Positions 54,418-61,943 of a DNA stretch of 61,943 nt are shown here, in pieces. The stretch spans positions 1 through 61,943 of the forward strand of contig JARIAN010000066.1 in the NCBI GenBank assembly GCA_029257865.1, written 5' to 3'. The notes beneath the pieces were generated by a model. It searched no databases and was not told where the DNA came from. It saw only the letters and a list, made by a program, of their open reading frames with translations. Positions within the stretch are counted from its first letter, which is position 1; each line of letters starts with the position of its first letter. The stretch comes from Phocaeicola sp. GTDB lineage: Bacteria > Bacteroidota > Bacteroidia > Bacteroidales > Bacteroidaceae. The position numbers and the translations under genes are program-made.

Positions 54418-55743
54418 TCAAATCTTTTTATTCTGCCATTTCGCTTTTTTCAGATAAAAGAGACTAGCAGAAAGCATTAGGAGATAATAAATCACCTCTG
54501 TTGTAAAGCAAATGCTTACAGGGGCCTGTATCCACATGCCCACTACAATGATATACAATGCATAGAACACCTGGATGAAAACCTCCAAAACCAAAGCTGC
54601 CTGAGTATTCCCTGTACCCGAGATTCCATTAAAGTAAATATTGGCTAGAGAAGCAAGCAGCATCGAGCCACATACCACATTGAATGCCCCTACCGACTCC
54701 TGCATCAAAGCCACCTCATTGGTGTAGATTGAAAGTATTACATAGGGGAACATCACGCACAATGCTACACAAACCACCATAATCATAAAAGACATCGCTG
54801 AAATGCGATGCAGCAAAGAGAGAACTTTCGACACTCCTCCAGAGCCAATGAGATTGCTAACCAATGTATTGGCTGTAGTGGCAAGTGCCTGAACCGGAAT
54901 GAGCAAGACGATGTAGACACTACGGACTATATTGGCAATAGCCAACTGACGTTGTCCCAACCGCTCTAATGCCATAAAGAAAACAAACCAAATGGCCATC
55001 GACAAGAAATACTGTACCATGGTAAACGCCGAAATCTGCAAGATATGCAAAACCATCTTGGAATCAAAACTACCTATCCGGTCCAGATGATATTTCTTCC
55101 GGTCTATCTTATAATAGGTATACAACAAGAAAAAGACCATAGAGCAAGCCTCAGCAATGACAGAAGCCAACGCAGCGCCTTTCACCCCCAATTCCGGGAA
55201 ACCCCACTCTCCGAATACCAATACATAATCCAAAAACACATTGACTACAGCCATCACCACCGCATTCAAGGTGAGCACCTTGGTACGAGTAATTCCGATA
55301 TACAATGCACGGAACATCACATTCACAAACGAAAACAAGAAACCCCAAATACGCCAGACAAAAAACTCATGGGTAGCTTCATAAATAGCATCCGAAGTAA
55401 TCAACATACGAACCAAAGGCTCGGCACAAAGCCACATTACCCCTAACAACACCACTGCCATCATGAAACTAAAGGCTGTACCTTGCCACATGATAGGCCC
55501 TACCGAATGATAATTCCCTTCGCCATTTCTACGAGCCATCAAGATTTGAGAACCCACACTAAAGCCGAAAGCTATCGTATATACACAAATATACAACAGC
55601 CCTCCCATGGCGGCGGCTCCCAATGCCACTTCTCCTACATGCCCCAAAAAAGCAGTGTCGGTTACATTTATCACATTTTGCGCCAGCAACCCCAACAGAA
55701 TCGGATAGGTCACATTCCATATTCCCTTGTTTGTATACATCAT
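54418..55743 (-). CDS. MATE family efflux transporter
   Basis: A 441-residue protein with about 12 membrane helices. The start is one of two adjacent Met codons (55743 or 55740) downstream of the promoter at 55773-55780; the longer reading from 55809 begins before that promoter. Typical MATE features are NVTDTAFLGHVGEVALGAAAMGG in the first helices, the central loop near residue 220, and VCGSMLLASLANIYFNGISGTGNTQAAL in the C-terminal half. It exports cationic drugs or metabolites using Na+ or H+ gradients. The substrate is not evident. Confidence 0.88.
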   Translation of the reverse strand: MMYTNKGIWNVTYPILLGLLAQNVINVTDTAFLGHVGEVALGAAAMGGLLYICVYTIAFGFSVGSQILMARRNGEGNYHSVGPIMWQGTAFSFMMAVVLLGVMWLCAEPLVRMLITSDAIYEATHEFFVWRIWGFLFSFVNVMFRALYIGITRTKVLTLNAVVMAVVNVFLDYVLVFGEWGFPELGVKGAALASVIAEACSMVFFLLYTYYKIDRKKYHLDRIGSFDSKMVLHILQISAFTMVQYFLSMAIWFVFFMALERLGQRQLAIANIVRSVYIVLLIPVQALATTANTLVSNLIGSGGVSKVLSLLHRISAMSFMIMVVCVALCVMFPYVILSIYTNEVALMQESVGAFNVVCGSMLLASLANIYFNGISGTGNTQAALVLEVFIQVFYALYIIVVGMWIQAPVSICFTTEVIYYLLMLSASLFYLKKAKWQNKKI

Positions 55744-55772
55744 AAAATTAAACTGATTTGAGAAAAGAGTTG

Positions 55773-55780
55773 CAAAGATA
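55773..55780 (-). promoter_or_regulatory. Promoter -7 element of the MATE gene
   Basis: TATCTTTG on the minus strand; it fixes the start at 55743/55740 and not at 55809. Confidence 0.6.
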
Positions 55781-55900
55781 CTGATTTTTATAAGATTTTC
55801 AGGCATCAAGAACTGAAAGAATTTATGCAGACAGCCCCCTGTTTTCCCAAAATAAAAATAGTTTCATTCTAAACTGTTTTTATTAAAACTAGTCTATTTA

Positions 55901-55932
55901 TTTGGTCAGAAAGCATTTTTAATCTACCTTTG
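55901..55932 (+). promoter_or_regulatory. Full Bacteroides promoter (-33 and -7) of the FadL-like gene
   Basis: TTTG at 55901-55904 and TACCTTTG at 55925-55932 are separated by 20 bases, an excellent fit to the Bacteroides consensus. It lies 28 bases before the start codon. Confidence 0.75.
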
Positions 55933-55960
55933 CGCCCACAAATTAAAAAAGATTGATTTC

Positions 55961-57367
55961 ATGAAGAAAATTCTACTCCTTAGCACAGCGATGCTAACCG
56001 TTTCAAACGCAACTTTTGCAGGGGACTATCTCACCAACACCAATCAACATGCAGCTTTCCTACGTATGGTGTCCAGAGGGGCAGCCATTGATGTAGACGG
56101 TGTTTACAGTAACCCTGCAGGGTTGTCGTTCCTCGAAAAAGACGGATTTCACCTCTCGCTAACAGGACAGAGCGCTTATCAGACTAGAAGCATTACAGCA
56201 ACTACCGGACTATGGACTCAAGACGGCCATGAAACGACCCAGCACTTTAAAGGTACTGCATCTGCTCCTATCATCCCTTCATTCCAAGGAGTCTATAAAA
56301 GAGACCGCTGGACCATTTCAACCTCTTTTGCCATTACCGGAGGGGGAGGTAAAGCTTCTTTCGATAATGGATTGCCTATGTTCAACGCACTGGCCATGGG
56401 AGGTATATATAGTGCAACAAGTGCTATCAAGCCGGGACTAATCAAACCTAGCATGTATGATATTTCAACAGCCCTCGACGGGAAACAATATATCTATGGT
56501 GTGCAGTTAGGAATCGGCTACCGCATCAACGACTGGCTGAGTGCATTTGTTGGAGGACGCATGAATTATGTAAAAAGCGGCTATGAAGGCTACCTAAATG
56601 CCAAGACCAACACGGCACTGAGCGGAGGAAAGTTCTCCCTTCCGGCAGGAACACCACTCATGAGCCTTGCTCTAGACTGCGAACAGAGCGGATGGGGCAT
56701 GACTCCTATCATTGGAGTAAATGCTAAGTTAGGCAAATGGAACTTGGCTGCAAAATATGAATTTATTACCAGTCTGAATATTGAAAATAAGACCAAAGCA
56801 CTTGAAGTCAAAACATTAAAAGACTATCTTGGTGGAGGCAATAAAAAAGACGGTTCCGCTTCACCCGAAGAAATCCTAAAGCCATACGCCGACGGAGAGC
56901 AAACCCCAAACGATATCCCTGCCTTCTTGAGTGTTGCTGCACAATACGAAATCCTGCCTACACTGCGTGCATCGGTGGAATATCATTTCTTTGACGACAA
57001 GCACGCAAAAATGCTGAACGACCGACAGAAAACATTGAAACATGGTACACACGAATACCTGGGCGGTATAGAATGGGATGTTATCAAACGACTGACTATA
57101 AGCGGTGGGGTCCAAAAGACATCTTATGGACTGAGCGACGATTTCCAGACTGACACAAGTTTCTATTGCAGTTCTTATTCATTGGGATGTGGCGCACGTA
57201 TGCATATCAACGAAAACTGGACTATGGACTTGGGATATTTCTGGACAAAATATAAAGACTATACCAAAACAGAAGAACATTATTACGGCAAAATGCCTAT
57301 GAAAGGATCAAATACATACAGCCGCACCAACAAGGTGTTCGGCTTGAGTTTGAACTATAACTTCTAA
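55961..57367 (+). CDS. FadL/OmpP1 family outer membrane transport protein
   Basis: A 468-residue outer membrane protein with a signal peptide (MKKILLLSTAMLTVSNATFA). The mature N-terminus GDYLTNTNQHAAFLRMVSRGAAIDVDGVYSNPAGLSFL has the NPAGL motif of FadL hatch regions. The rest alternates in a barrel pattern and ends in LSLNYNF, an aromatic end. FadL-type channels admit long-chain fatty acids or aromatic hydrophobic compounds. The first residues after the signal peptide probably form the plug. It has its own promoter and terminator. Confidence 0.85.
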   Translation: MKKILLLSTAMLTVSNATFAGDYLTNTNQHAAFLRMVSRGAAIDVDGVYSNPAGLSFLEKDGFHLSLTGQSAYQTRSITATTGLWTQDGHETTQHFKGTASAPIIPSFQGVYKRDRWTISTSFAITGGGGKASFDNGLPMFNALAMGGIYSATSAIKPGLIKPSMYDISTALDGKQYIYGVQLGIGYRINDWLSAFVGGRMNYVKSGYEGYLNAKTNTALSGGKFSLPAGTPLMSLALDCEQSGWGMTPIIGVNAKLGKWNLAAKYEFITSLNIENKTKALEVKTLKDYLGGGNKKDGSASPEEILKPYADGEQTPNDIPAFLSVAAQYEILPTLRASVEYHFFDDKHAKMLNDRQKTLKHGTHEYLGGIEWDVIKRLTISGGVQKTSYGLSDDFQTDTSFYCSSYSLGCGARMHINENWTMDLGYFWTKYKDYTKTEEHYYGKMPMKGSNTYSRTNKVFGLSLNYNF

Positions 57368-57389
57368 ACATCTGCATTGATAATTTTTC

Positions 57390-57437
57390 AAAAGCATGTC
57401 TATGACTTACAAAGGTCATCAAGACATGCTTTTTTTA
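57390..57437 (+). terminator. Terminator of the FadL-like gene
   Basis: AAAAGCATGTC (57390-57400) pairs with GACATGCTTTT (57423-57433); an inner ATGAC/GTCAT stem extends it. T's follow. Confidence 0.85.
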
Positions 57438-57521
57438 TTCCATCTCCTACCTTTTACAAAGAAAATAACATGCCAAAAAGAAAATAGAGGTAAGACTTTT
57501 ACCTACATCACATTTTTTTCT

Positions 57522-57529
57522 TACCTTTG
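57522..57529 (+). promoter_or_regulatory. Promoter -7 element of pgk
   Basis: TACCTTTG on the plus strand, 53 bases before the pgk start. Confidence 0.65.
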
Positions 57530-57582
57530 TCCTGCATCTTAAAACAAGAATAAAACAACTTTAAACAAAAAATATTGAGATT

Positions 57583-58839
57583 ATGATGACTATTGACAAA
57601 TTCAACTTTGCCGGCAAAAAGGCAATCGTTCGCGTTGACTTCAACGTACCTTTGAACGAAGAAGGTAAAATTACAGACGATACTCGTATCCGTGGTGCTC
57701 TGCCTACTTTGAAAAAAGTATTGGCTGATGGTGGTGCTTTGATCATCATGTCACACATGGGTAAACCAAAAGGTAAAGTAAACGCTAAATATTCATTGAG
57801 CCAGATTGTTGACGCTGTATCTGCTGCATTGGGCGTTGCTGTTAAGTTCGCTCCAGATTGCGCTAAAGCTGCCGACGCTGCTGCTGCTTTGAACCCAGGT
57901 GAAGTTTTGCTGTTGGAAAACCTGCGTTTCTATGGTGAAGAAGAAGGTAAGCCTGTAGGTATCGACAAAGAAGATCCTGCTTACGACGAAGCTAAGAAGG
58001 CTATGAAGGCTTCTCAGAAAGAATTCGCTAAGACTTTGGCTTCTTACGCAGACTGCTATGTAATGGATGCATTCGGTACTGCTCATCGTAAACATGCTTC
58101 TACTGCTGTCATCGCTGACTACTTTGACGCAGACCACAAGATGTTGGGTTACTTGATGGAAAAAGAAGTATTGGCTGTAGACAACGTATTGAAAGACATC
58201 AAACGTCCTTTCACTGCTATCATGGGTGGTTCTAAGGTTTCTACTAAGATCGGTATCATCGAAAACTTGATGGATAAAGTAGACAACTTGATTCTTTGCG
58301 GTGGTATGGCATTTACTTTCGCTAAAGCTAAAGGTGGTAAAATCGGTAACTCATTGGTAGAAGACGACAAACTGCAGCTGGCTCTTGAAATCATTGAAAA
58401 GGCTAAAGCTAAAGGTGTAAACTTGGTATTAGGTTGCGACTGTGTAGCTGCTGACAAGTTCGCTAACGACGCTAACACTCAGGTTTGCGAAGATACTAAT
58501 ATTCCTGACGGATGGATGGGTCTGGATGCAGGTCCTAAGACTCAGGAAGAATTCAAGGCTGCTATCAAGGGTGCTAAAACTATCTTGTGGAACGGTCCTG
58601 CTGGTGTATTCGAAATGGATAACTTCGCTGCTGGTTCTAAGGCTATCGCTGATGCTATCGCTGAAGCAACAGCTGAAGGTGCATTCTCTTTGATTGGTGG
58701 TGGTGACTCTGTAGCTTGTATCAACAAGTTTGGTATGGCTGACAAAGTTTCTTACATCTCTACTGGTGGTGGTGCTCTGTTGGAAGCTATCGAAGGTAAA
58801 ATCCTTCCGGGTATCGCAGCTATCCGCGGCGATAAGTAA
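57583..58839 (+). CDS. pgk: Phosphoglycerate kinase
   Basis: A 418-residue glycolytic enzyme that makes ATP from 1,3-bisphosphoglycerate. The N-domain substrate loop [14 protein letters not shown] (residues 14-27), the SHMGKPKGK segment and the C-domain nucleotide site with GGGDSVA and [10 protein letters not shown] are present. Codons end in T far more often than in neighbouring genes (GCT, GGT, GTT, TCT), the pattern of a very highly expressed gene. The second codon is also Met, so either ATG may be used. It stands between two good terminators and has its own promoter. Confidence 0.95.
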   Translation: MMTIDKFNFAGKKAIVRVDFNVPLNEEGKITDDTRIRGALPTLKKVLADGGALIIMSHMGKPKGKVNAKYSLSQIVDAVSAALGVAVKFAPDCAKAADAAAALNPGEVLLLENLRFYGEEEGKPVGIDKEDPAYDEAKKAMKASQKEFAKTLASYADCYVMDAFGTAHRKHASTAVIADYFDADHKMLGYLMEKEVLAVDNVLKDIKRPFTAIMGGSKVSTKIGIIENLMDKVDNLILCGGMAFTFAKAKGGKIGNSLVEDDKLQLALEIIEKAKAKGVNLVLGCDCVAADKFANDANTQVCEDTNIPDGWMGLDAGPKTQEEFKAAIKGAKTILWNGPAGVFEMDNFAAGSKAIADAIAEATAEGAFSLIGGGDSVACINKFGMADKVSYISTGGGALLEAIEGKILPGIAAIRGDK

Positions 58840-58874
58840 TTCTTGATTTAAAGAATTTCCCTTATAAACAACAA

Positions 58875-58922
58875 TAAAAAAAGCACTGTTTAAATGGTTT
58901 TCATTTAAACAGCGCTTTTTTT
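58875..58922 (+). terminator. Terminator of pgk
   Basis: CTGTTTAAATG pairs with CATTTAAACAG around a short loop; AAAAAAAGC before and GCTTTTTTTT after extend the stem and provide the U-tail. Confidence 0.9.
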
Positions 58923-59018
58923 TATATACCTAGTTTGATTATCTCATACAATAATTCTATAGTTCCTGTTCTCTCTGAATACAAACATCATCTGCTACAT
59001 TATCCCCCTATCATACAA

Positions 59019-59055
59019 CAACTCCCTCAACTTTTATATCAAGCTAAGGGAGTTG
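59019..59055 (-). terminator. Hairpin downstream of the TerB-like gene
   Basis: CAACTCCCT (59019-59027) pairs with AGGGAGTTG (59047-59055) 18 bases past the stop. On the minus strand the tail is not strongly U-rich. Confidence 0.5.
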
Positions 59056-59072
59056 CTTATCCTTTATTGGCT

Positions 59073-59516
59073 TCAGGCTTTATTCTTGATAATCATTACC
59101 TCTATAATAGAAACCGCTGTCTTTTCTGGAATATTCAGAACCTCAGCCAACTGGTTTATAACATCTTTTTCCTCTTCCTCGATGACACCATCAGCCAACG
59201 CGATATCTACAGCACAGGCAAAAGCGGTAAGTTTCAAGTCGTCGGTAAGAGCATCCGATGAAACTTTAACCAAGGTAGAAACACCGTCTTTCTTCAAAAT
59301 CTTGAAAAGCTTGTCGAATAACTTATCAAAAGCAGGGCCCGAAAAGTTATCATAGATTCTTAATCTGCGGATATAGTCTACGATACCTCTCCATTCCGAT
59401 TCACCAATACTACCATCCGCTCCAGCCATTGCTATAGCTATTCCTGCAAAAGCTTCTTGCTGAGTCAATTTTGTGTCTTCGGGCACAGCTTTGAAAATCT
59501 TGTCAAATAATCCCAT
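59073..59516 (-). CDS. TerB-like protein
   Basis: A 147-residue acidic, all-helical protein starting at MGLFDKIFKAVP; the longer ORF start at 59600 would precede the promoter at 59572-59579. TerB-fold features include LTQQEAFAGIAIAMAGADGSIGESE and AFACAVDIALADGVIEEEEKDVINQLAE, two repeats each containing an acidic, Asp-Gly loop that could bind metal. TerB proteins occur in tellurite-resistance and envelope stress complexes. Here it stands alone, without other ter genes nearby. The name implies a fold, not proven tellurite resistance. Confidence 0.8.
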   Translation of the reverse strand: MGLFDKIFKAVPEDTKLTQQEAFAGIAIAMAGADGSIGESEWRGIVDYIRRLRIYDNFSGPAFDKLFDKLFKILKKDGVSTLVKVSSDALTDDLKLTAFACAVDIALADGVIEEEEKDVINQLAEVLNIPEKTAVSIIEVMIIKNKA

Positions 59517-59571
59517 AATTCTTAAATTTAAAAGGTTAATTGTATATTTAGAAAAATCTTTTTGTATGTGC

Positions 59572-59579
59572 CAAATATA
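59572..59579 (-). promoter_or_regulatory. Promoter -7 element of the TerB-like gene
   Basis: TATATTTG on the minus strand, 56 bases ahead of the start at 59516. Confidence 0.6.
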
Positions 59580-59645
59580 CAGAAAGAACCGAAAACTCAA
59601 TTATATGGAATTCCATTTCAACGTAATTTATAAGTGCCTAACTTA

Positions 59646-60149
59646 TCAAAGTAAGATATCTTCCATCGGTTTGCGCTTCTTTTCAGGCGTAGCCTCATCC
59701 AGCGAGTAACCTATAGGAATCAAGACTACAGGCTCCAAATGCGCAGGGAGCTGCATAACTTCTTTGCAACGCTCCACATCAAAATTGCATACCCAGCAAG
59801 TGCCCAGACCTTGTTCTGCTGCTGCCAGACAAAGGTGCTCTACAGCTATAGCCACATCAATATCGGCATGGTCCTTGCCATCGGCCTTGCGATGCCAAGA
59901 CACCTCATGATTGGCGCAAGCCACCACTATACAAGGAGCCGACTGAATCCATTCGCGAGCATAGGCCGACTTCAACTCACTCAAGCGACTTCCTTCTGTC
60001 ACTACCTCAAATTTCCATGGCTGGAAATTCACTGCCGAAGGTGCCATACGAACACATTCCATCAGATAATCCAACTTATTCTGCTCTACCGCACGTGTAT
60101 CATAGTTTCTTACTGAATAACGTGCTTTTACCAATTCTAAAAAATTCAT
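59646..60149 (-). CDS. Nitroreductase family FMN oxidoreductase
   Basis: A 167-residue protein, on the short side for the family. FMN-binding features are visible: ARYSVRNYDTRAVEQ at the N-terminus, MAPSAVNFQPWKFEVV, and the GLGTCWVCNFDVERCKEV plus PIGYSLDEATPEKKRKPMEDIL end. Such proteins reduce nitroaromatics, quinones or other substrates with NAD(P)H as homodimers. The physiological substrate is unknown. It lies 10 bases downstream of the DUF2490 gene, so the two share a transcript. Confidence 0.88.
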   Translation of the reverse strand: MNFLELVKARYSVRNYDTRAVEQNKLDYLMECVRMAPSAVNFQPWKFEVVTEGSRLSELKSAYAREWIQSAPCIVVACANHEVSWHRKADGKDHADIDVAIAVEHLCLAAAEQGLGTCWVCNFDVERCKEVMQLPAHLEPVVLIPIGYSLDEATPEKKRKPMEDILL

Positions 60150-60159
60150 ATCACAAATT

Positions 60160-60819
60160 TTAAATACGTATTCCTAATGTAAAGCCAGCAATATCCAGTC
60201 GTTTACCCGGATCATACTGACGACAATAATATACATCCAGCGAAGTGTGCTTGCTGGTCTGTATCCTCACTCCCGGCCGATAGCGCATACGAGCCACACT
60301 AAAGAATGCCTCATCGCCCAACGGCTGGAACAACTCCATGGCAAAGAACGGAGAACATACCCATTTCTTCTGTGCATACGCCAGGCGGACTTGCGAACGG
60401 AGACGGTTTTCAGCCTCACCATGGATAAAGGTCTGCTGAAAACGCTCAGTAAAGGAAACCCTTAAAAGAGCAATATCCATCGGAACAACCAATCCCGCAT
60501 AATAACGATGACGAAATTCCCATCCTCTAGCCTTGGAATTGGCATAGTGCACTTCATAAGCTGCATCCAAATACAAGGATTGCAATACCTTATAACGTCC
60601 TCCCACATTCAGACGAGTACGCTCAGCCTCCCGAAAATGATTGCGCACACGAAATCCCGCGATGCCTGTTAGCTGAAACCGTTGTGTTAATGAAGCCGTA
60701 CATTTTACAGTTCCCCACCCTGAACAATCATGAGTATGAGATGACAACGTTTGAATACTACCTAATCCAAACAACAACAAACAAACCTTACATATAGCCT
60801 GTTCTATTTTAATTTTCAT
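60160..60819 (-). CDS. DUF2490-like outer membrane protein
   Basis: A 219-residue protein with an N-terminal hydrophobic signal (AICKVCLLLFGLGSIQTLSS). The mature part has alternating residues and Arg/Tyr-rich strands (ERTRLNVGGRYKVLQSLYLDAAYEVHY, RLRSQVRLAYAQKKWVCSPFFAMEL) consistent with a small beta-barrel ending GFTLGIRI. It resembles the DUF2490 family, whose role is unknown. Four cysteines are unusual for a Bacteroides barrel. It is transcribed ahead of the nitroreductase. Confidence 0.6.
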   Translation of the reverse strand: MKIKIEQAICKVCLLLFGLGSIQTLSSHTHDCSGWGTVKCTASLTQRFQLTGIAGFRVRNHFREAERTRLNVGGRYKVLQSLYLDAAYEVHYANSKARGWEFRHRYYAGLVVPMDIALLRVSFTERFQQTFIHGEAENRLRSQVRLAYAQKKWVCSPFFAMELFQPLGDEAFFSVARMRYRPGVRIQTSKHTSLDVYYCRQYDPGKRLDIAGFTLGIRI

Positions 60820-60857
60820 TACCTATTATTTTAACCCAACCATTCATTTGACTTTCG

Positions 60858-60865
60858 CAAAGTTA
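60858..60865 (-). promoter_or_regulatory. Promoter -7 element of the DUF2490/nitroreductase unit
   Basis: TAACTTTG on the minus strand, 39 bases ahead of the start. Confidence 0.6.
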
Positions 60866-60908
60866 CATATTTCTTATTCAAGCTACAAAACCTCCCCACT
60901 TTTCTGTG

Positions 60909-60916
60909 TATCTTTG
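60909..60916 (+). promoter_or_regulatory. Promoter -7 element of the HAD phosphatase gene
   Basis: TATCTTTG on the plus strand, 30 bases before the ATG at 60946. Confidence 0.6.
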
Positions 60917-60945
60917 CAGCCGAATATTAGCGAAATAAAAGATTT

Positions 60946-61605
60946 ATGAAAAAACTGATTATTTTTGACCTCGATGGTACACTGCTCAATACCATAGCTG
61001 ACCTAGCTGCTGCCACTAATCATGCGCTGATGCACTGCGGATTTCCTCAACACCCCACTGAAGCCTATCTGTATTTTGTGGGAAACGGAATCAACAAGCT
61101 ATTTGAACGAGCTCTACCAGAAACGGAACGAAATATTATAAATGTATTGAAAGTTCGCAGTCTGTTCATCCCTTATTACAACGAACACAAAACTGACTTG
61201 AGCCGTCCTTATCCAGAAATCAAAAATCTGCTGCAATGCTTACAAGAAAAAGGATTCCTGCTGGCTGTAGCATCCAACAAGTATCAAGAAGCGACCACCC
61301 AACTCATCAACGAATTCTTTCCCGACATCCGTTTTTCTGCAGTCTTGGGGCAGCGCGAACAAGTAGCATCCAAACCAGACCCGACTGTCGTTTATGAAAT
61401 CATGGAGAAAACGGGAGTCACTAAAGATGAAGTAGTGTATATAGGCGACTCTTGTGTGGATATGCAAACCGGAGCCAACGCCGGTGTCACTACCATCGGG
61501 GTAAGCTGGGGATTCCGCCCTCGTACCGAACTGGAAGACTACAAGCCTGATTTCATTGCAGACTCCCCTCTTCAAATATTGGATTTCTTGAAAAGTCTTG
61601 ACTGA
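60946..61605 (+). CDS. HAD-family phosphatase (phosphoglycolate phosphatase type)
   Basis: A 219-residue HAD hydrolase. Motif I DLDGTLLNT has the nucleophile Asp8. Motif II lies in VASNKY, motif III lysine in KPDPTVVYEIM, and motif IV in YIGDSCVDMQTGANAG. The helical cap between residues 15 and 85 is the Gph/PGP type. It probably removes phosphate from phosphoglycolate or another small metabolite. HAD enzymes of this group have variable substrates. It is divergent from the DUF2490 gene. Confidence 0.87.
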   Translation: MKKLIIFDLDGTLLNTIADLAAATNHALMHCGFPQHPTEAYLYFVGNGINKLFERALPETERNIINVLKVRSLFIPYYNEHKTDLSRPYPEIKNLLQCLQEKGFLLAVASNKYQEATTQLINEFFPDIRFSAVLGQREQVASKPDPTVVYEIMEKTGVTKDEVVYIGDSCVDMQTGANAGVTTIGVSWGFRPRTELEDYKPDFIADSPLQILDFLKSLD

Positions 61606-61693
61606 CAGTTATCGTTTATTAACTAAAAAAAGTGCAGTATATCTTTTCTTCCGGCATTTAAAAGACAGAACAAACTATTAAAGCAAGAAACTT

Positions 61694-61943
61694 ATGACAA
61701 CATTACATTTTATTAAAAAGAATCTCTTCAAAGCTTTTATGGCTTCTGCTGTATGTTTGAGTTTCTCTTCGTGCCTGGATGATGATAACTCATATGTCAA
61801 TATGTATCCTAATGCCATTGTCACTGTCAAGTCGGAAGTGGACAAAACCTGCTTCTTGCAGTTGGATGAAAAGACTACTTTACTGCCGGTCAACCTTTCA
61901 GAATCTCCTTTCGGAGAGAAAGAAGTAAGAGCTTTGGTGAACT
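61694..61943 (+). CDS. NigD-like lipoprotein, N-terminal part only
   Basis: The gene starts at ATG 61694 and runs off the right edge; 83 residues are visible. The N-terminus MTTLHFIKKNLFKAFMASAV and following CLSFSSC form a lipoprotein signal with the acylated Cys in FSSC. The Cys is followed by LDDDNS, an acidic stretch like the Bacteroidetes surface-export signal. The next residues (YVNMYPNAIVTVKSE) resemble the start of NigD-like proteins. NigD proteins are uncharacterised in detail. The visible part is intact. Confidence 0.65.
   Translation, partial: MTTLHFIKKNLFKAFMASAVCLSFSSCLDDDNSYVNMYPNAIVTVKSEVDKTCFLQLDEKTTLLPVNLSESPFGEKEVRALVN

Noticed and set aside
1-61943. tRNA, rRNA, tmRNA or insertion sequence
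   Set aside because: No T-loop-like or transposase-like sequence was seen in any intergenic gap; gaps are short and mostly explained by promoters and terminators.

Overview
The window is ordinary chromosomal DNA from a gut Bacteroidales bacterium, most likely Bacteroides or Phocaeicola. Four things point there: nearly every gene is preceded by the Bacteroides -7 promoter motif TAnnTTTG; there is a nanL-epimerase-nanT sialic acid cluster; there are NigD-like, DUF5020, NamZ and Bacteroidetes-type LptD genes; and Shine-Dalgarno sequences are weak. No rRNA, tRNA, insertion sequence, prophage or CRISPR array was seen, so species cannot be fixed.

Layout. 1-5066: sialic acid catabolism operon (lyase, epimerase, transporter, start of a YhcH/NanQ gene) divergent from a ROK repressor. 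5088-8683: biotin-dependent acyl-CoA carboxylase operon (biotin carboxylase, carrier protein, carboxyltransferase). 9143-11257: Tsx-like outer membrane protein plus purine permease. 11431-11798: a 36-residue ORF with a long structured leader. 11921-15428: PIF1-type helicase with TPRs, a Sua5/YciO protein and MscS. 15521-26820: housekeeping genes on the minus strand (flavodiiron protein, radical SAM protein, M13 peptidase, ABC-F, PurA, Fur, AlkD-like, DPP III). 26924-30261: small AraC-type regulator, RecQ, TPR protein. 30593-40722: a tripartite ABC efflux operon (HlyD adaptor, permeases, ATPase, TolC) ending in its own sensor kinase and sigma-54 response regulator; a sigma-54 promoter and a tandem dyad lie upstream. 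40956: msrA. 41732-48155: leu operon (leuA, leuC, leuD, a citramalate-synthase-like gene, leuB) behind a leader-peptide attenuator. 48337-61943: LptD, HD phosphohydrolase, NamZ, Ffh, MATE, FadL-like protein, Pgk, TerB-like protein, nitroreductase, DUF2490 protein, HAD phosphatase and the start of a NigD-like lipoprotein.

The most notable signals are: (a) a leu attenuator whose leader peptide is rich in Ile/Leu codons and whose antiterminator segment can be read directly; (b) two intergenic arrays of a degenerate unit with an exact 22-bp period, one of which flips orientation midway; (c) the self-regulated sigma-54 efflux operon with tandem 16-bp dyads; (d) a fused, broken permease pair inside that operon, left by a deletion; and (e) the small ORF with a structured 5' leader. 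Functional statements rest on recognising families from translated sequence; no database search was run.
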